DNA of 64,000 nucleotides from Onthophagus taurus (GCF_036711975.1 NC_091966.1:38571501-38635500); one strand, 5' to 3'. Counted from the first letter of the stretch, positions 46,236 to 59,254 are shown. The notes: a model not told the origin generated them from the sequence alone. A program made the numbers and translations.

Positions 46236-48857
46236 AGATAACATAAATGTTTGAAAGCTTCATTAGCTTTGTCTTGATTTGACTCCACTTCTAATGAGTC
46301 AACGATTAACATTATCGGGTAATAAACAGTGTGGTGTCCCTACCAGCTTGGTATTGTAATGTTTTATTGTAATATTTTTGTGTAAAACTACAATGTTCGG
46401 TTTTTCAAAAAAATAGGGTTTCTTTTAATTTAATTAATTACAATAATAATAGTTTTAACAATGAGACTCAAATTAAACTCAGGGTTTCGGGCAAGTTCAG
46501 TTCAAAAAAAATAAATTTCTTTTGAATTTAAATTAAATTTCTATCGACGAGAGGTAAAACTTTTAAATAAAAACAGAAAACTACAATTATCGACTGAAAA
46601 ATCGATCTGAGAGAGAACACGTTTATTTTTTATCTTTTTGAGAGAGAATAGGGTAGAAAACTCGTTATATCCGTCCTTGAAATAAAAATGGCTAACGTTT
46701 TAAATTGAAATCAAACTCGTTGAAAAAATAGTGTTAAAAGAAAGTGAACGTTGCATAAGAAAAACTGAAAAATCTTTACCCACAAGTAAGTATTGATAAT
46801 GAATTATAAAGGAGACTCTTGGTAGTTGTCTTTTGAGTTTAATTGGTTAATTTTTCTTTTATAGGTTATATTAAATAAAAAAAATAAATTATCAACCGAC
46901 TCACTGCGAAGAAAAAGGGTTTGAATTCAATGTGATAACAGGATAATAGATTGTCTCTTGGTTTCGGAGTTCGAACTAGTTTTTCTGGATTGGTTACTGG
47001 ATTCTTCGTAATTTCAGGTCTCTCCTTCGATTTATTCGGGATTGTCTACGGGATTCTTCTGACGGATGAGTGGACTGTTTGTCCTTCGGATTTGGATCTT
47101 GGATGACTTCGAAGATGTTTTAGGAGTTCTCGGATAAGGTTAGTTCAATTATTTTATAATTTTGAGGTTATTTTTAACTTTGACGTTTTAAATTGGCTCG
47201 TTGGCCTCGCGGAGATTTAATTTTTTTTTCTGCCAACCGACGTGAACTCGCCGTTTGTCAGATGACGACTGTTTCCTGTTTGCTTGCGATTTCCTTTTAT
47301 ACTCGGCCCCCTTCCTGTTTCTTCCTCGTTTCTGATTGGTTCTTAGGTTCGCGCCTTTTTCAAAATTTAAAATTTTTGCATCGAAATTAGCGTCATCTCT
47401 CGGATTTTTTTGGAACTAACCTTCAAAATTAAATTCTTTTTCCCTTGATTTCTCCCTTATTCCTTTATAAATCGTAATAAAACTTCGTATTCATCGTTGT
47501 CTTTTCTTGTTTTCAGATATACATTGGAGTACACGCCAAATTCCACCAATGAGTAAAGTTAGAAAAATTCAATTTTAAATCAACGATTTCTTCTTCAAAA
47601 TAACGTTAAAACATCAAACGATGGATGAAAAATGTGCTTTAGGAGCTGAACTAATTTAATTGATACCTCTGGAAGCAAACTGAACGGTTTTAAATAAGAT
47701 TTCTACCAACAAAAATTTCTCTGTCAAAATTTTATGGTTATGTTTTTCTCGATGAACCATAAAGTGGTTATTTTTATCACAGTATATACATTCTTCTTAT
47801 CATTACTATTCATCATTGAGCTACAGGACTCTCGCAACCTGGAATTAATTTTTATTCTACTCAAACCTTATAGCTATTCTAGATAAAATAAGAAGCACTC
47901 TGCGTGACCCGATTTTCCTTCGGACTTGGAAATCAATCATGATGAAATCAGCGTAAATCAATCATGACTTTGTTTTGGAGTCATCTTCCTCAAAATAAGC
48001 TTTCCACTTTAACCGATAGCTCCATTACTACAACACATTATTGCAATGTACTGACTGATTGATTTGCAATGTCAGAAACGTGGTGAAATTGTGGCTTAGG
48101 CATGGTTTATATACTTTTCTTTAACCTCTTGAGATTGGTTAATCCATTTAGAGAGAGCCATTTGAGCGATGCTGAATTTTCGGCAATCGCTGTAGTAAAA
48201 AGGAAACTCTTGACAAGAAGGATGCGATGGCTTCTTTCTCCAAACCATCACTTCCTGGTCTAAACGATCAAATTCATAATCTCATCTATAAAATATTGAC
48301 TGGGTTGTATTTGGTTTCCGGTAAAAAGCCAATCAAGTTTCCATTGAGAAAGATTTCATTCTTATTACAGATATTGACGATGCTTCCAACAGTTACAAAC
48401 AGTGAAGTATAAATCCACTCCTTTTACCAACGAGATGAGATAAGGGACTTCCCTAACTCAATTAGAAGTTTACTAAGCTAAGACTAGATGATATTCACGT
48501 AGGAATATGAAGCTCGAACTGGAAACGATTCATTCGATAGTCAAACCGATATGCATATACAATGTTTTAGGACAAAACTACACAGAATAAACACTACATT
48601 TTAAAAATCTCCAATTATTCCCAAATATCGTAAAATCTTTATCGCATTTTCTTGCTTATTTCCTGTGCTATAAGGATTCCAATTCTAATGTGAATTCGAA
48701 TTCGCTTTCGCGTTGAATTCTACATCTGTACTATATTTTACAGCACAACAGCTAAAAGTTTTACATGATTAAATCGTTGTTTATACTATATCTCTACATA
48801 ATCACATCTAATTAACATTCCATTACGTAGTACAGTAATAAAGTTATCAATGCCGAT
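46236..48857. other. Intergenic DNA upstream of P450 copy D
   Basis: No gene was recognised. The part at about 46350-47530 has a composition and end (TCTTTTCTTGTTTTCAGATATACATTGG) that could suit a solitary LTR, but no second copy or clear terminal TG...CA pair is present. The remainder is AT-rich flank of copy D. Confidence 0.4.
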
Positions 48858-48870
48858 ACAAAGGTTAACG
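48858..48870 (+). promoter_or_regulatory. Shared promoter block of P450 copy D
   Basis: TACAAAGGTTAAC begins 85 bp before the ATG and is followed by GATACGACAATATTAATAAG, matching copy B in order and spacing. It is a candidate nuclear-receptor half-site plus TATA-like run. Confidence 0.4.
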
Positions 48871-48942
48871 ATACGACAATATTAATAAGTTTAAGAATCG
48901 TCAACGTTAGCCCATTTCTTGTTCTCCCGAAGAATCGACAAC

Positions 48943-50654
48943 ATGATTACCATCTTGCTATTTTTAGGAGTCGTGATTTTTATTATATATTCTTATCGAA
49001 ATTATATGAAACAATTTGAAGATATCGATAAATTACCTGGGCCATCTACGTTAAAACTTATAAAAGATTTGTATTTCAACAGTTCCTCAAAAGGTAAAAT
49101 AATAAATATATAATCGATTTTTGAGTACTTATAAAAATTATTTTAGGGATTATTGATTATTTTCAATCGCTAAATTCGATTTATGGGCCTGTGGTAAAAG
49201 TATGGATGAAGCCCTTTAAACCGATGATTATTACAAATGACATGGAATATTGTAACAAAATTTTTAAAGCTAACGATCATCATATATCACCAGTTCTTCA
49301 TGAAATGACTTTTATGGGTGATGGCATTGCGAGCACTGTTGATTGTAAGACTTTATTATTGAGATTTAATTAATAAAATCAGTTTTTAATTATTATTAGA
49401 TCATACATGGAAAAATGATAAAGGCGTGATGGTCAAAGCCATTACAAAATCTTACATTAACAGCAAATTAGATATTTATAATCAAAAATACGACGACCTC
49501 ATTAACGCGATTAGATCAAACCTTGGAAAACCGGTTGATGTAGAAAAATATTTGCATAAAATTCTTTTAGAAGTGATATTAGGTGATTAAAATATTTTTT
49601 TAATACATGTATAACATTTTTCATTTTATTAGAAACGATCCAGCATAAAGGTATTAATATAACTCAACGTGAAAAAAAAGATTATATCACGAGTCGAAAC
49701 GATTTCTTCGTACTTTTATTGCAAAAAATGAATTCGTTTAGTTGTATGGGAGTTTTACATTGGTTCACGAATAATTACAGAAAAATTTGGAAGCGACACT
49801 CAGAAGTTGTTGCATTTGGAACTGATTGGTTGGAGAAATTTAATAAATTAGATGTAAAGGAACGAGATCCAACCAATTTGGTTTATGCTATGATGGAAGG
49901 GGGGATCCCCGATAATAGAATAGTGGATAATATAAATACTATAATACAAGGAGTAACTAAATAGATTTAGTTTTTTAAGTTACTTAATAATTTAATTATT
50001 TTTGTTGTTAAGGGTCATGATACTAGTATTGTTCCTTTAAGTATGGCTTTACGAGAATTGGCACATAACCCAGAAATTCAAAATAAAATTTATGAAGAGA
50101 TTAAAAATGTAATGGGGACTGATATAAATGCAGAAATTGATATTGAGCATTTAAACAACATGCCCTATTTGCATGCAACCGCTAAAGAATCACTCAGAAG
50201 ATTCATGTCGATGCCGTTTTTAGATCGATTAATCTTGCGTGATATGCTTATAGGTAAGATAAATTTTATAAATACAAAGATAATTATAATTAATTGCATT
50301 TTTTTAGATGGTACAAAAATTCCTAAGGGAATACGAGTAATGTTTCATTTAGTGGGGATCATGACGTCGGAGAAAAATTACGACGATCCTCTTACTTTTA
50401 AACCCGAAAGATTCCTGAAAGAGAACGTTACAGCGAAATCTCAAAAATCATTTTTTGGATTTGGTTACGGGCCGAAATTGTGCCCAGGAAAACCGATTGC
50501 TTACGCCGCGATGAAATTGATTCTTGTCAAAATTATTCGTGAATTCGAAGTGTTACCCGCCGAACACGACGTACAATTAGTGTCGGAATTATTTTTTAGG
50601 AGTTTAACTGGAATCCCATCGATTTTTCGTAAAAGAAATATAGAACAAACTTAA
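48943..50654 (+). CDS. Cytochrome P450, CYP4-clan type, copy D (six exons)
   Basis: Exons join 48943-49093, 49147-49344, 49400-49582, 49633-49952, 50013-50253 and 50308-50654, giving 479 aa, with introns of 50-60 nt. The start Met opens the anchor MITILLFLGVVIFIIY; an upstream in-frame Met at 48919 is less likely. Seen: PGP hinge, C-helix Trp120, I-helix GGHDTS, ExxR in KESLRR (Glu343-Arg346), PERF 397-400, heme loop FGYGPKLCPG with Cys423. It appears closer to B than to C or A. Like B, intron 5 is 54 nt without a stop, so an 18-residue longer protein would stay in frame if it were kept. No clear AATAAA lies close by; ATTAAA at 50662 may serve. An ER-anchored monooxygenase is expected; the substrate is unknown. 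Confidence 0.93.
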
Positions 50655-52240
50655 TTTTTTATATTAAAAAATATTTATTATTATTTACTTTAACATTTCA
50701 TATTGCAAAATACAAAGAATATTTTTAAAAGATGTTTAATTCATAACAGGGGGTGGTTTATCTTAGGATTGCTTAACAATTATAATCTGGGAGTGTTGTC
50801 AGTTGTTCTTGTTAATACAATATTACGTTAATGGAAGGGTGAATAATAAGGGTTTATACGGGTGCGTTAAGGTGTGTTTTTGGGTTGGTGTATAAACCAT
50901 CAGTTTATGCATTATGGAGTTGCTTGAAGATTTTATATTTCGCGACGACCGCGCAATAAATTTCTCCAATTCCGTTCTTCCCGAACGCAAATTGCCCCCC
51001 GCGAATAATGAGATTGTAATGTATGCAACGCTAAACCAGCAATAAATCCACCGGGAAAGATATATAAGAGGGACATAAATTTAGCACGCGCTGGGGCCCA
51101 AATTAAAACCAGGGGGGCCCGATTTTTTCCCCATTCCCAGTTCAGTTCTCCTCGTTCAAGTTAAACAACTGGCGACTGATGAATTTAATTTCAGATGACA
51201 AGCAAACATCCCGAGAGCTGCAAGAAAAATTATGCGAAGAAACTTCCATTTATCTCTCCCCTTGCACCTTACTCGCGACCTTAGCACTTCGTTAAGTGCT
51301 TCGTTAAGAGGTGAAGTTGGGAAAAGGTACAAAACATAATTTAAGGACAAATTGGTTCGAAACAATTAATCTCCCAAGAAGTCATAAAACCACGATTTAC
51401 GGACTCGTGATACAACAACGTCCCAATCGAGCTAATTATTTTCGATGCTCTCACATCGATTGGGGCACCCCTGCGGTGAAGTCGGAAAATTTAATGCTCG
51501 CCGGCGCCACTGAAACGTCGACGATGGAGCCGTGGGGCAGTTTGATTAATCAAAAACAGCTGATGCAGCATACATTGATATGCTCGCTCCCGAATTCTCA
51601 CCCCAACCCACACCTATAGAATATGGGTGGTACGTCTACCACCGTTATTAATGCCTTTATGCCATTGACTGGATTAGCTTTTTAATTTCATTTCAGGTAG
51701 TGCTTACCCTTTTGTAAAAACCCAGACGGTACATGTCAGTTTAAATTAATTAATAAAAAAAACTTCTTTTAATTCTTACAATATTACTAGAGATCCCAGC
51801 TTATTTTAGTTTTTTTATATTAAAATTTCTTTATATTATACTGAAAAAATTGACTTTTTCCAAAATAGTACTTTCTAAGGGTTATAACCCCAACATGCTA
51901 TCCCGAGATAATTGATTTAGCAAAAATAACGAGCGACTCAGAGGAAAATTGTTGAGCAGAAGATTATTGGTGATATAACAGATAAGAATAGAAATATAGA
52001 ACATTAAAATCTTAACAGGAAAAGAAGCTGATCTGTTCGACGACATGGAACTATAGAAACCGTAAAGAAAATTCTCAATGGCAATGTTGACAGAAGAACG
52101 TAATGCTGTCAATCCACAAAAAAAAATACACATGAGATAAGCAAATAGTAAAACAAATAATAAAGCAAAGCCAAATTTGAAACAGTTTATCAATCACATA
52201 TTAGCTTTTGAAATCGTTTTAGCAACGCACATTAGAAATG
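50655..52240. other. Intergenic DNA, no gene recognised
   Basis: A GC-richer stretch at 50.9-51.6 kb yields overlapping open frames on both strands without motifs and may be conserved non-coding DNA. From about 51.9 kb the sequence may be the decayed 5' part of the LINE that follows. Confidence 0.45.
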
Positions 52241-54285
52241 CATTTGGTTGTTGCTGGTCTTTAGTTAATGTGAAACCAGAACTAAGAAGGTGACCAAGAA
52301 TCCAGTGGAAAGAAGCCAGAAAAAGTGGCTTCAACAGGGGAAATGGCTAGAGATAGAAACACTTACAAAAGAAGGATCCGAGACCCAACTATTTCGGTAA
52401 TCACGGCCAGAGCAAAATCGGTTCGGCTAACTGATAAAGATGCAGATATTTTGCGACAGTGGTTTGAACAAAATATCACATTTATAGTAAAGATTATCAA
52501 GCGGGAAAATCAGCAGAATTGGCTCTACACAACTTAGTTGGTAGAGTATCCATTACGCTGCAGGATAAAGAAATCTTGGTTTGTGCGTTTCTGGATATAG
52601 AGGGAGCGTTCAACAACGCAATACCACAATCTCTTGAAAGAGCTGCTCTTGACAGGGGAGTGGAAGCAACTATAGCGGGTTGGGTCCGCAATATGCTAGA
52701 TAGTTATCTCCCCTGCTTTGGTCCCTCCTAGTTGACGATCTGATTGCGATAGTCGAAGCCGTTGGTGTGGAAATACAAGCTTATGCTGATGACATTGTCG
52801 TTATGGTCAAAGGAACCTGTTTGCCGAGGACATCTAAAGTCCTCCAGGTGACCCTACATACCATTTGCGCTTGGTGTAAGGGAGAGAACCTCTCAATAAA
52901 CCCGCAAAAGACAATTGTTGTGCCCTTCACCAGGAAGCGAAAGTTGGATGGACTAATCCGCCCAACTATCCAAGGTGAAGAAATTCCTTTTTCAAAGGAA
53001 GTCAAATATCTAGGAGTAATCCTAGACAAAACCCTGTCATGGAATGGACATTTGCAGGGAGTTTTGCACAAAGCTAGACTATCCTTGTGGACTTGTCGCA
53101 GTCTTTGTTGAAAAAATTGGGGTCTTACCCCTGAAAGACTGTACTGGCTCTATGTGACTGTGGTTAGACCTATGATCACATACGGAGCAGCAGCCTGGTA
53201 TAGGAAAGTCCGACAGACTTCAGTTATCAGTAAACTTTCACGAATTCAACGAGTAGCTGGATTGGCAATCTCTGGTGCGATAGGCACAACGCCAACTCTA
53301 GCAATGGAGGTTCTGCTTGGCCTATCTCCTCTGCATTTGCATATAGAGAAAGTGGCTAGAACAACCATTTACAGATTTAAGCAATATGCTCAAAACTGTT
53401 CCGACATGTCCTACCAATGGGCTGCGGAAGACATTATAAGCACTGATACTGTGCTATCAATGCCGTCAGATTTGGCGGTATCACTATCAGTGATTAATGC
53501 TCGATACCAGATTGTACTGCCTGAGCGGCAGTCCTGGATCGAAAATGAAAATTCTCTGGTTCGGGCAGACATTTGCTTGTACACAGATGGATCAAAAACG
53601 CCTGAAGGGGTAGGAGCAGGAGTATACTGCCAGACACCTCGAATTAAGCAAGCCTACAGCCTGGGTACGTACTGTACTGTATTCCAGGCGGAAGTATTTG
53701 CTATTGACATGGGTGCTAAAATCTTTCTTGAAAGAGGGGTGAAGAACATGACAGTACGAATTTTTTCAGACAGTCAAGCCGCTCTCCAGGCGCTGCAAGC
53801 CGTGAAAACGGTGTCGGCTCTGGTTAATGATTGTAAGAGAACATTAAACACACTGAGTTGTGATAACAGAGTCTCTCTGATCGGGGTCCCGGGTCACTCT
53901 GGGGTTGCTGGCAATGAAGCGGCAGATAAGCTAGCACGAGATGGCAGCGCTGAAGCGTTTGTGGGGCCGGAACCAGCAGTTGGTGTATCATTTGCGATGG
54001 CCAAATATAGGATTGGACTGTGGGCTGAAGAGAGACTTCGCCTACTGTGGACCAGTTCTCCTGGAATGAGACATGCTAAGGTGTTTATTAACATCGCCAC
54101 TGTTAAACCCGGGAATATTTTAGGACTTGCCCGTAGTAGCATAAAAGTTCTATATCTTCTAAAAAAAGTTCTATTGATAACGATATCTATCGGGGTACAA
54201 TAGATCCTTAGGGTCGCGGTGCAAGGTTGGTTGGTCCGCTTACCCGATATGTATTCTATGTAATGTAATGTAATGTAATGTAGTA
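52241..54285 (+). mobile_element. RNase H-bearing LINE (I/R1-like group), internally deleted
   Basis: Pieces follow in ORF2 order. The pre-RT basic region (KEARKSG) is near 52310. RT begins ALHNLVGRVSITLQDKEILV and CAFLDIEGAFNNA, then MLDS jumps to LLVDDLIAI, a loss of roughly 30 residues expected between them. Next comes YADDIVVMV (catalytic box, near 52780), KEVKYLGVILDKTLSW, a stop near 53110, then a 349-residue open frame (53154-54203). That frame has RPMITYGAAAW and RNase H with CLYTDGSKTPEG, FQAEVFAIDMG, RIFSDSQAALQAL and GVPGHSGVAGNEAADKLAR. All RNase H acidic residues are present. The 3' end is a (TGTAA)n tail at 54255-54282. The copy is dead in RT. Confidence 0.85.
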
Positions 54286-54463
54286 AAGATGATTAAGATA
54301 TGACTGCCAATTCAGATGACAGTGCCGAAGAAGATTATTCTAAAGAATGTAACCTCGAAAATTCGTTTGACTCAGAATCTGATAGAAGTGTAATATTTAC
54401 TTTTCATTTTCTAATTTTACAAATAATTATAAGCGCTTTATTGTTTACTATGTTTACAATATA
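54286..54463. other. Short unique segment between LINE and MITE
   Basis: It holds a 65-codon open frame starting at 54300 with an acidic start (NSDDSAEEDYSKE) and a hydrophobic end. I recognise no family. It is probably chance, or a fragment of an element N-terminus. Confidence 0.35.
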
Positions 54464-55468
54464 CAGAGTGTATCTAAATTTATGCCAAAAATTTTAAGGG
54501 GTGATTTTTCAGCGAAAATTAAAGGGGGTCTTTCATATAACTTTTTGGTCAAAACCCCTTCTCCTCCAAGTTATAGCCCTCTAAAGTTAAGGGAAAAAAT
54601 CTGCAACTTTCTTATCTCTTGACATTTTACAACTAACAAATTGTTAGTTTGATAACAAAAAATAAAATAATGCTGAGATTAATTTGATATAACCAAGGAC
54701 AGTAGAATCTAACAGGACTGCTACATCCATTGTATTTTTGTAGTCCACTACGGGTTGGTTGCCCGCACTCTACGTCACACTATTTGCCACGCCTGGTATT
54801 TTTAGAGGTTATATGATAGACATTAATACGTCTAAAAACATAAAACTTCAAAAATATAATGAATACGTCTAGGATATAACCTCTAATAATACACAGCAAA
54901 CATAGACCATAACAACAGCTGGGCGTGGAAAATGGTATGACGTAGTTTGCGGGCAGGTTGTCACAACAATGGATGTAGCAGTCCTGTTAGATTCTACTGT
55001 CCTTGGATATAACTTAATTTTTTTGGCTAATGATTCACTTGAGCCTGTGTATTATTTTATTTTTTTGTGATCAACCTAACAATTTTAGGAGAAAATGTCA
55101 AGTGACAAAAAAGTTGCGTATTGAATCCCTCTATTTAAATCAAGTTTTTAAATCGAAAAATGTAGACGCATTAAAACGGTCTGATGTAAAGTATTATAGG
55201 GGTTGATTTTTTCAGCCCCTTGTAATAACATTTTCGGGTTATAAAAATCGTCAAAAAGTGTCATTTTATTAGCAAGAGTTATCTACCAAATTTCATTCAT
55301 CTAAATTCCTCCATAGTGGATTTATTAAAGAAAAACAATTTTTTTCCTCTAATTTTAGAGGGCTGTAATTTGGAGTGGTTTTGACCAAAAAGAAATATGA
55401 AAGACCCCCTTAATTTTCGCTGAAAAATCACCCCTTAAAATCTTTCGCATCAATTTAGATACAGCCTG
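54464..55468. mobile_element. Mariner-type MITE carrying a nested MITE
   Basis: The ends are TA|CAGAGTGTATCTAAATT and AATTTAGATACAGCCTG|TA, with long mirrored arms: AGCGAAAATTAAAGGGGGTC near 54510 against GACCCCCTTAATTTTCGCT near 55410. TA is at 54462-54463 and 55469-55470. No transposase is visible. A 312-bp element with 8-bp duplication is inserted in the middle. Confidence 0.82.
54694..55005. mobile_element. hAT-like MITE nested in the mariner-type MITE
   Basis: Inverted ends of about 40 bp start CAAGGACAGTAGAATCTAAC and finish GTTAGATTCTACTGTCCTTG. The 8-bp repeat GATATAAC flanks it (54686-54693 and 55006-55013). There is no coding region. The 8-bp duplication and the CA..TG ends fit hAT; P-type elements also make 8-bp duplications. 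Confidence 0.82.
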
Positions 55469-55479
55469 TATATGTATAC

Positions 55480-56280
55480 AACACACCCTCTACCCTCTTC
55501 CTCCATCTCCATTCTCTCGGCTCCTCGTCCCAATGACCTCCCTCATCCATCTCTTGCCCTCGCCCTCTTTTCCCAAAATCTTCCTCCAGTCCATCGCCTC
55601 CTCCCTCAGCTCTCTACATCTTCTCAGCATGTGTTCCGGCGTCTCTCAATCCTCTCCACACAGCCTACACTAGCTCACCACATCGTCCGCTCAATATCTC
55701 TCTCTTCATTGACACAGCGGAATCTGGCCAACAATCTTTTCCCTTCCCTCTCTTCTTCCACCAACAGATACTTTGGCAGTTCTTCTGTCACTATCTCCCC
55801 ATACTTTACATTATATCTTTCTTCTCGTATCTGTGACCTTCTCTCCTGCTTCTCTATGTCCCTGACCCTGTCCCTTCGTTCTCTCCACTCTTCTATTGCC
55901 GATAGCAATAATTGAATGTCCCACTCTCCTATAATATCCTTCCCTATCTCCCTGTCCATATATGAACCTTCTCTCCATGATTTCTCTCCAGCACTCTGCC
56001 AGGAGCCTGCAGTGCAGCCTCTTCTCTATGCTTTCCTCGTATTTCACTACACTTCTGCCAGCCTCTACTCTTATTAAATCCACCTTAACCACTCCAATAT
56101 CTTTTTTGCATATCTTCCAGCATTCCTTCTTCTCTCCATCCCTATACTTCTGCGCCATACATCATTGCGCTGCTTACCAAGCCCTCAAACATAACCTTGC
56201 TTTTTCCCACACCCCTCCCAAAAGTGCTCTCTCCCCATCCCCAAACTTGTCCCACTACCCCAGATTATCTAAATGGTATG
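55480..56280 (-). mobile_element. LINE 3' end, same family as the one at 3475-4174
   Basis: Minus-strand frames give VKYEESIEKRLHCRLLAECW, EIMERRFIYGQGDREGYYRR, RERRDRVRDIEKQERRSQ and RFRCVNEERD. These are homologous in order and sequence to the fragment in the P450 copy A intron. The 3' terminal text also matches (CACCCTCTACCCTCTTCCTC on the + strand in both). Frameshifts break the zinc-knuckle region. It lies directly beside the end of the mariner-type MITE. Confidence 0.8.
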
Positions 56281-58389
56281 AATTTATTGAATACAGTAAC
56301 GTTTATACAAAATGAATAATGTTCACTGGAAAACTAAGAAAAAATGTTGCAAAATACGAGAACTTCTCAAGCAGCTAGGAAAAGCATTGATCTCGAAAGA
56401 CCGCTCTCAAGAAAATCGAAAATTAAACGACATAGATGTGTAAAAATTGTAATAATCATCAAAATTCACTTTTTAATAATTTATATCATAAGTTATACAA
56501 CAAATTTGATATTATAAGAATTAATGTTCTTTCATAAAACTATTTTAACGCGCACAATAAAAAAGTGAGGTCGTTTGGTTTACCTTCACCTAGCCGAAAT
56601 TGTAGCAGCAGGTATTCTAGATGAGGACAATTACAAATGTCGTCATAAATATAGGAGGAAGAAGTTTTGAAAGAGCCTCGCGCTGCCGTAAACGTTCCTT
56701 TTTCGCCGGGGACAGTGTTCCATTATCTTTCACATCTGTCAAGTACACGTAGGAGCTAATGGCTCTGTGGTGAACCAGCGAGTTTCTCTTGAAACTCTGC
56801 ATAATTTAATTCCTACGTTACTGCACCGGTGCGGTGCTGCCCTCGCCGGTTACATCGGGAATTCCCATCCCCCTCAGAACTGCTACCGTTGTGTTTAATG
56901 ATTACAATTAAAGATTAAAATTTTCTTTGTTACATCTGTATAATTCTTAATTTTTAATTTTCACAAAAATTATATAATATAGAACTTATTGTTTTTAGAG
57001 AGATTATAACATATTCCAGAAGGTAGCCTTATTAATGCACGTCGCCTGCAGTTGACAATACATCCCTTTGAAAAACAGCTCAATCTAACTTTAACCATTT
57101 TCGAAGCGCTGAAATACACGCGTACGTCTAAAGGGCTGACAAATTAATAACGCCGCCGGTAAAGTTACCTACTAATGAAGGAGTTTATGAATTTAGGTGC
57201 GCAACGATAGTTTGCCTAAAGCTGCCACATGAATATTTCATGTAGCGTGTTTGCATAAAACCGGAAAAGTTATCACTTTATATGCACACACAAATTCGCT
57301 GAAATATAGAGTCGCCCTACAAAATTAATATCAGCTATCGTTTTTACTTAAAATTTATGAATTTTCAAAATTAAAATATTTTTTTGCATTAACACCGTTT
57401 TTTTTTCGTATGCGTACCGTTAATGGCCATCGCCGCAAATTTTAATTAATTTCGCACCCGATATCGAGTTAGGAAACGCATTTAGAGCGACGCTCGCGTC
57501 GCCAATGATTAAAGGTACCGTTTTATAGTTTACGTCGATATTGACATTTGTAAATTGGAGATAAATTGGTGCCGGCACGTTAGCCGGGATGGGACGGACG
57601 TTTGCAATTTAATCCCGATTAAATACTCAAACAATTAAGATTAACGACGGGCAAAGCGCGCACGTGCGCTTTTGCTCCCAAAGGCGCATTCATCCGTTTT
57701 AATTTCGGATGACGTGTATTAAACGCAATTATATTTTAAAATCGGGGAACGCGCCGATGCGCGATGCTGATGCAACACATTTGGCGAATAATAATTTCCT
57801 GACCATCAACGGGAAAATTACATTTTTTAATTTTATTGTAACATGTATTATTATTTTATATACATACAATTATTAGGGCGAAAGAGATTTCGTTTAAAAC
57901 GAATTCTTTCGCATTGATTTAACGGTTTCATGCTTATAAGTTAATAATGTTTATGTAACTACGTAACCTTGACATACGTGACGTACCAAATTGGCTCCAT
58001 TCAAGTTGATTCGATATGTTATGGGCAAGTTATGTACAAGCTGTCTAATGCAATAACATGAAGTCATGCAAATCAACACAACTTCCAATTAGTTTGATAG
58101 ATAAGCTGTACATAAAATTGTTTCAATACTATTGATCGATATATCATCATGTTTTATCAAAAACATACAAATACCAAATAAATCAATTTTCTAATTGTAA
58201 GTTAATTTTGGTTTGATCTCCTATTTCACATTCTTCCACTTTTAAAGCTTAGTTTACACACTCGCGCCACTTAATAATAACAATAACAATACTTTATTGT
58301 GTTACTAAGCTGCTGCTCATACACTCGTCTAAATAAATACATTTTTAATACATTTTCTTATTTAATAAATGCACCAGCATAAACAAAAA
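56281..58389. other. Intergenic DNA, no gene recognised
   Basis: Part (56.8-57.8 kb) is less AT-rich and single-copy in the window, with conserved-looking runs but no open frame of note. The rest is AT-rich. Nothing else was identified. Confidence 0.5.
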
Positions 58390-58795
58390 CCAAGAGGTTA
58401 TGGTGAATACAATCCGCTCCCTTCATTTAGGAACTCCTGCACAGAATAAAATGTTTTCTGACACAAAAATTTTTTTAAGCTACCTTTAAAAATCTTTCTA
58501 TTAGATTCTCCTATTAATTCACTCGGCAGCTTGTTAAGTACTACTAGAGATAAGTACTCTGACCCAAGCTGTGTTTTGGATAAACGGCAGTAATTGTTAT
58601 AAATTTTATCCTTATTCCTAGTATCATGCTCATGAATATCGGCATGTATCGCAAAATGTCCCCTCTTATCAAAAGCACACAGAGCGCATTCGAGAATAAA
58701 AAGTGGGTAGAGTTAAAATCTTTAATCTATTAAAAACATCTCGGCAGTTTTCTGTGTACTGCTTTCCGTTGCAGTGCAAAGATATATGCATCGAT
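58390..58795 (-). mobile_element. LINE reverse-transcriptase C-terminus relic
   Basis: Minus-strand frames read RDVFNRLKILTLPTFY, then ECALCAFDKRGHFAIHADIH, HEHDTRNKDK, and LNKLPSELIGESNRKIFKGS with KTFYSVQEFL. This is the order of the C-terminal region of CR1/Jockey-like RTs (LKILTLPSLY...HNTRNK...YNKLP). It probably belongs to the same original copy as the RT piece at 59255-59480, split by the + strand LINE piece between them. Confidence 0.6.
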
Positions 58796-59240
58796 GCTTT
58801 ACAGTTAGATCCGGAGTAGGCATGGGCATCAGTGGACCAAATAGCCACATCAAACTGCCCCTCAGCTCGGACATAACAATTTTCCAAGCAGAAATTCTTG
58901 TTATTAACCTCTGCACCGCTTTGAACCTACAGAAGGGACAGAAAGGTGCATCCATAAACATTTTCACAGACAATCATGATCAGAGAGTATACCAACAACC
59001 TGAGAGAACTCGCTAGGGGCAATGATGTTACCCTATAGTGGGTTCCAGGTCACAGTAACATTGAGGACAATGAGAAGGCGGACAAGCTGGCCAAAGAGGC
59101 AGCGAACATGTCCTTAATTGGACCCCAACCTGGTTGTGGACTACAAAAAAGCCACCTAAAACAAATAATCAACAATTAGGTGGTCTCAAAGGTAGCCTTA
59201 CGCTGGAACTTCCTTGTGACCTGGAAGGAACTTGCACGTT
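58796..59240 (+). mobile_element. RNase H-domain LINE fragment
   Basis: + strand frames read GISGPNSHIKLPLSSDITIF, FQAEILVINLCTALNLQKG and INIFTDN, followed by frameshifted text matching the 12.2-13.1 kb copy (VPGHSNIEDNEKADKLAKEA near 59040-59100). It is the same family as that reverse-strand copy, and is broken and short. Confidence 0.7.
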
Positions 59241-59254
59241 CATAGACCTTGGAA

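Noticed and set aside
46350-47530. Possible solitary LTR before P450 copy D
   Set aside because: No duplicated target site, no second copy and no clear TG...CA ends.
51882-52193. 103-codon minus-strand frame with hydrophobic stretches as a membrane protein
   Set aside because: AT-rich sequence readily gives hydrophobic frames; it lies in probable LINE debris.
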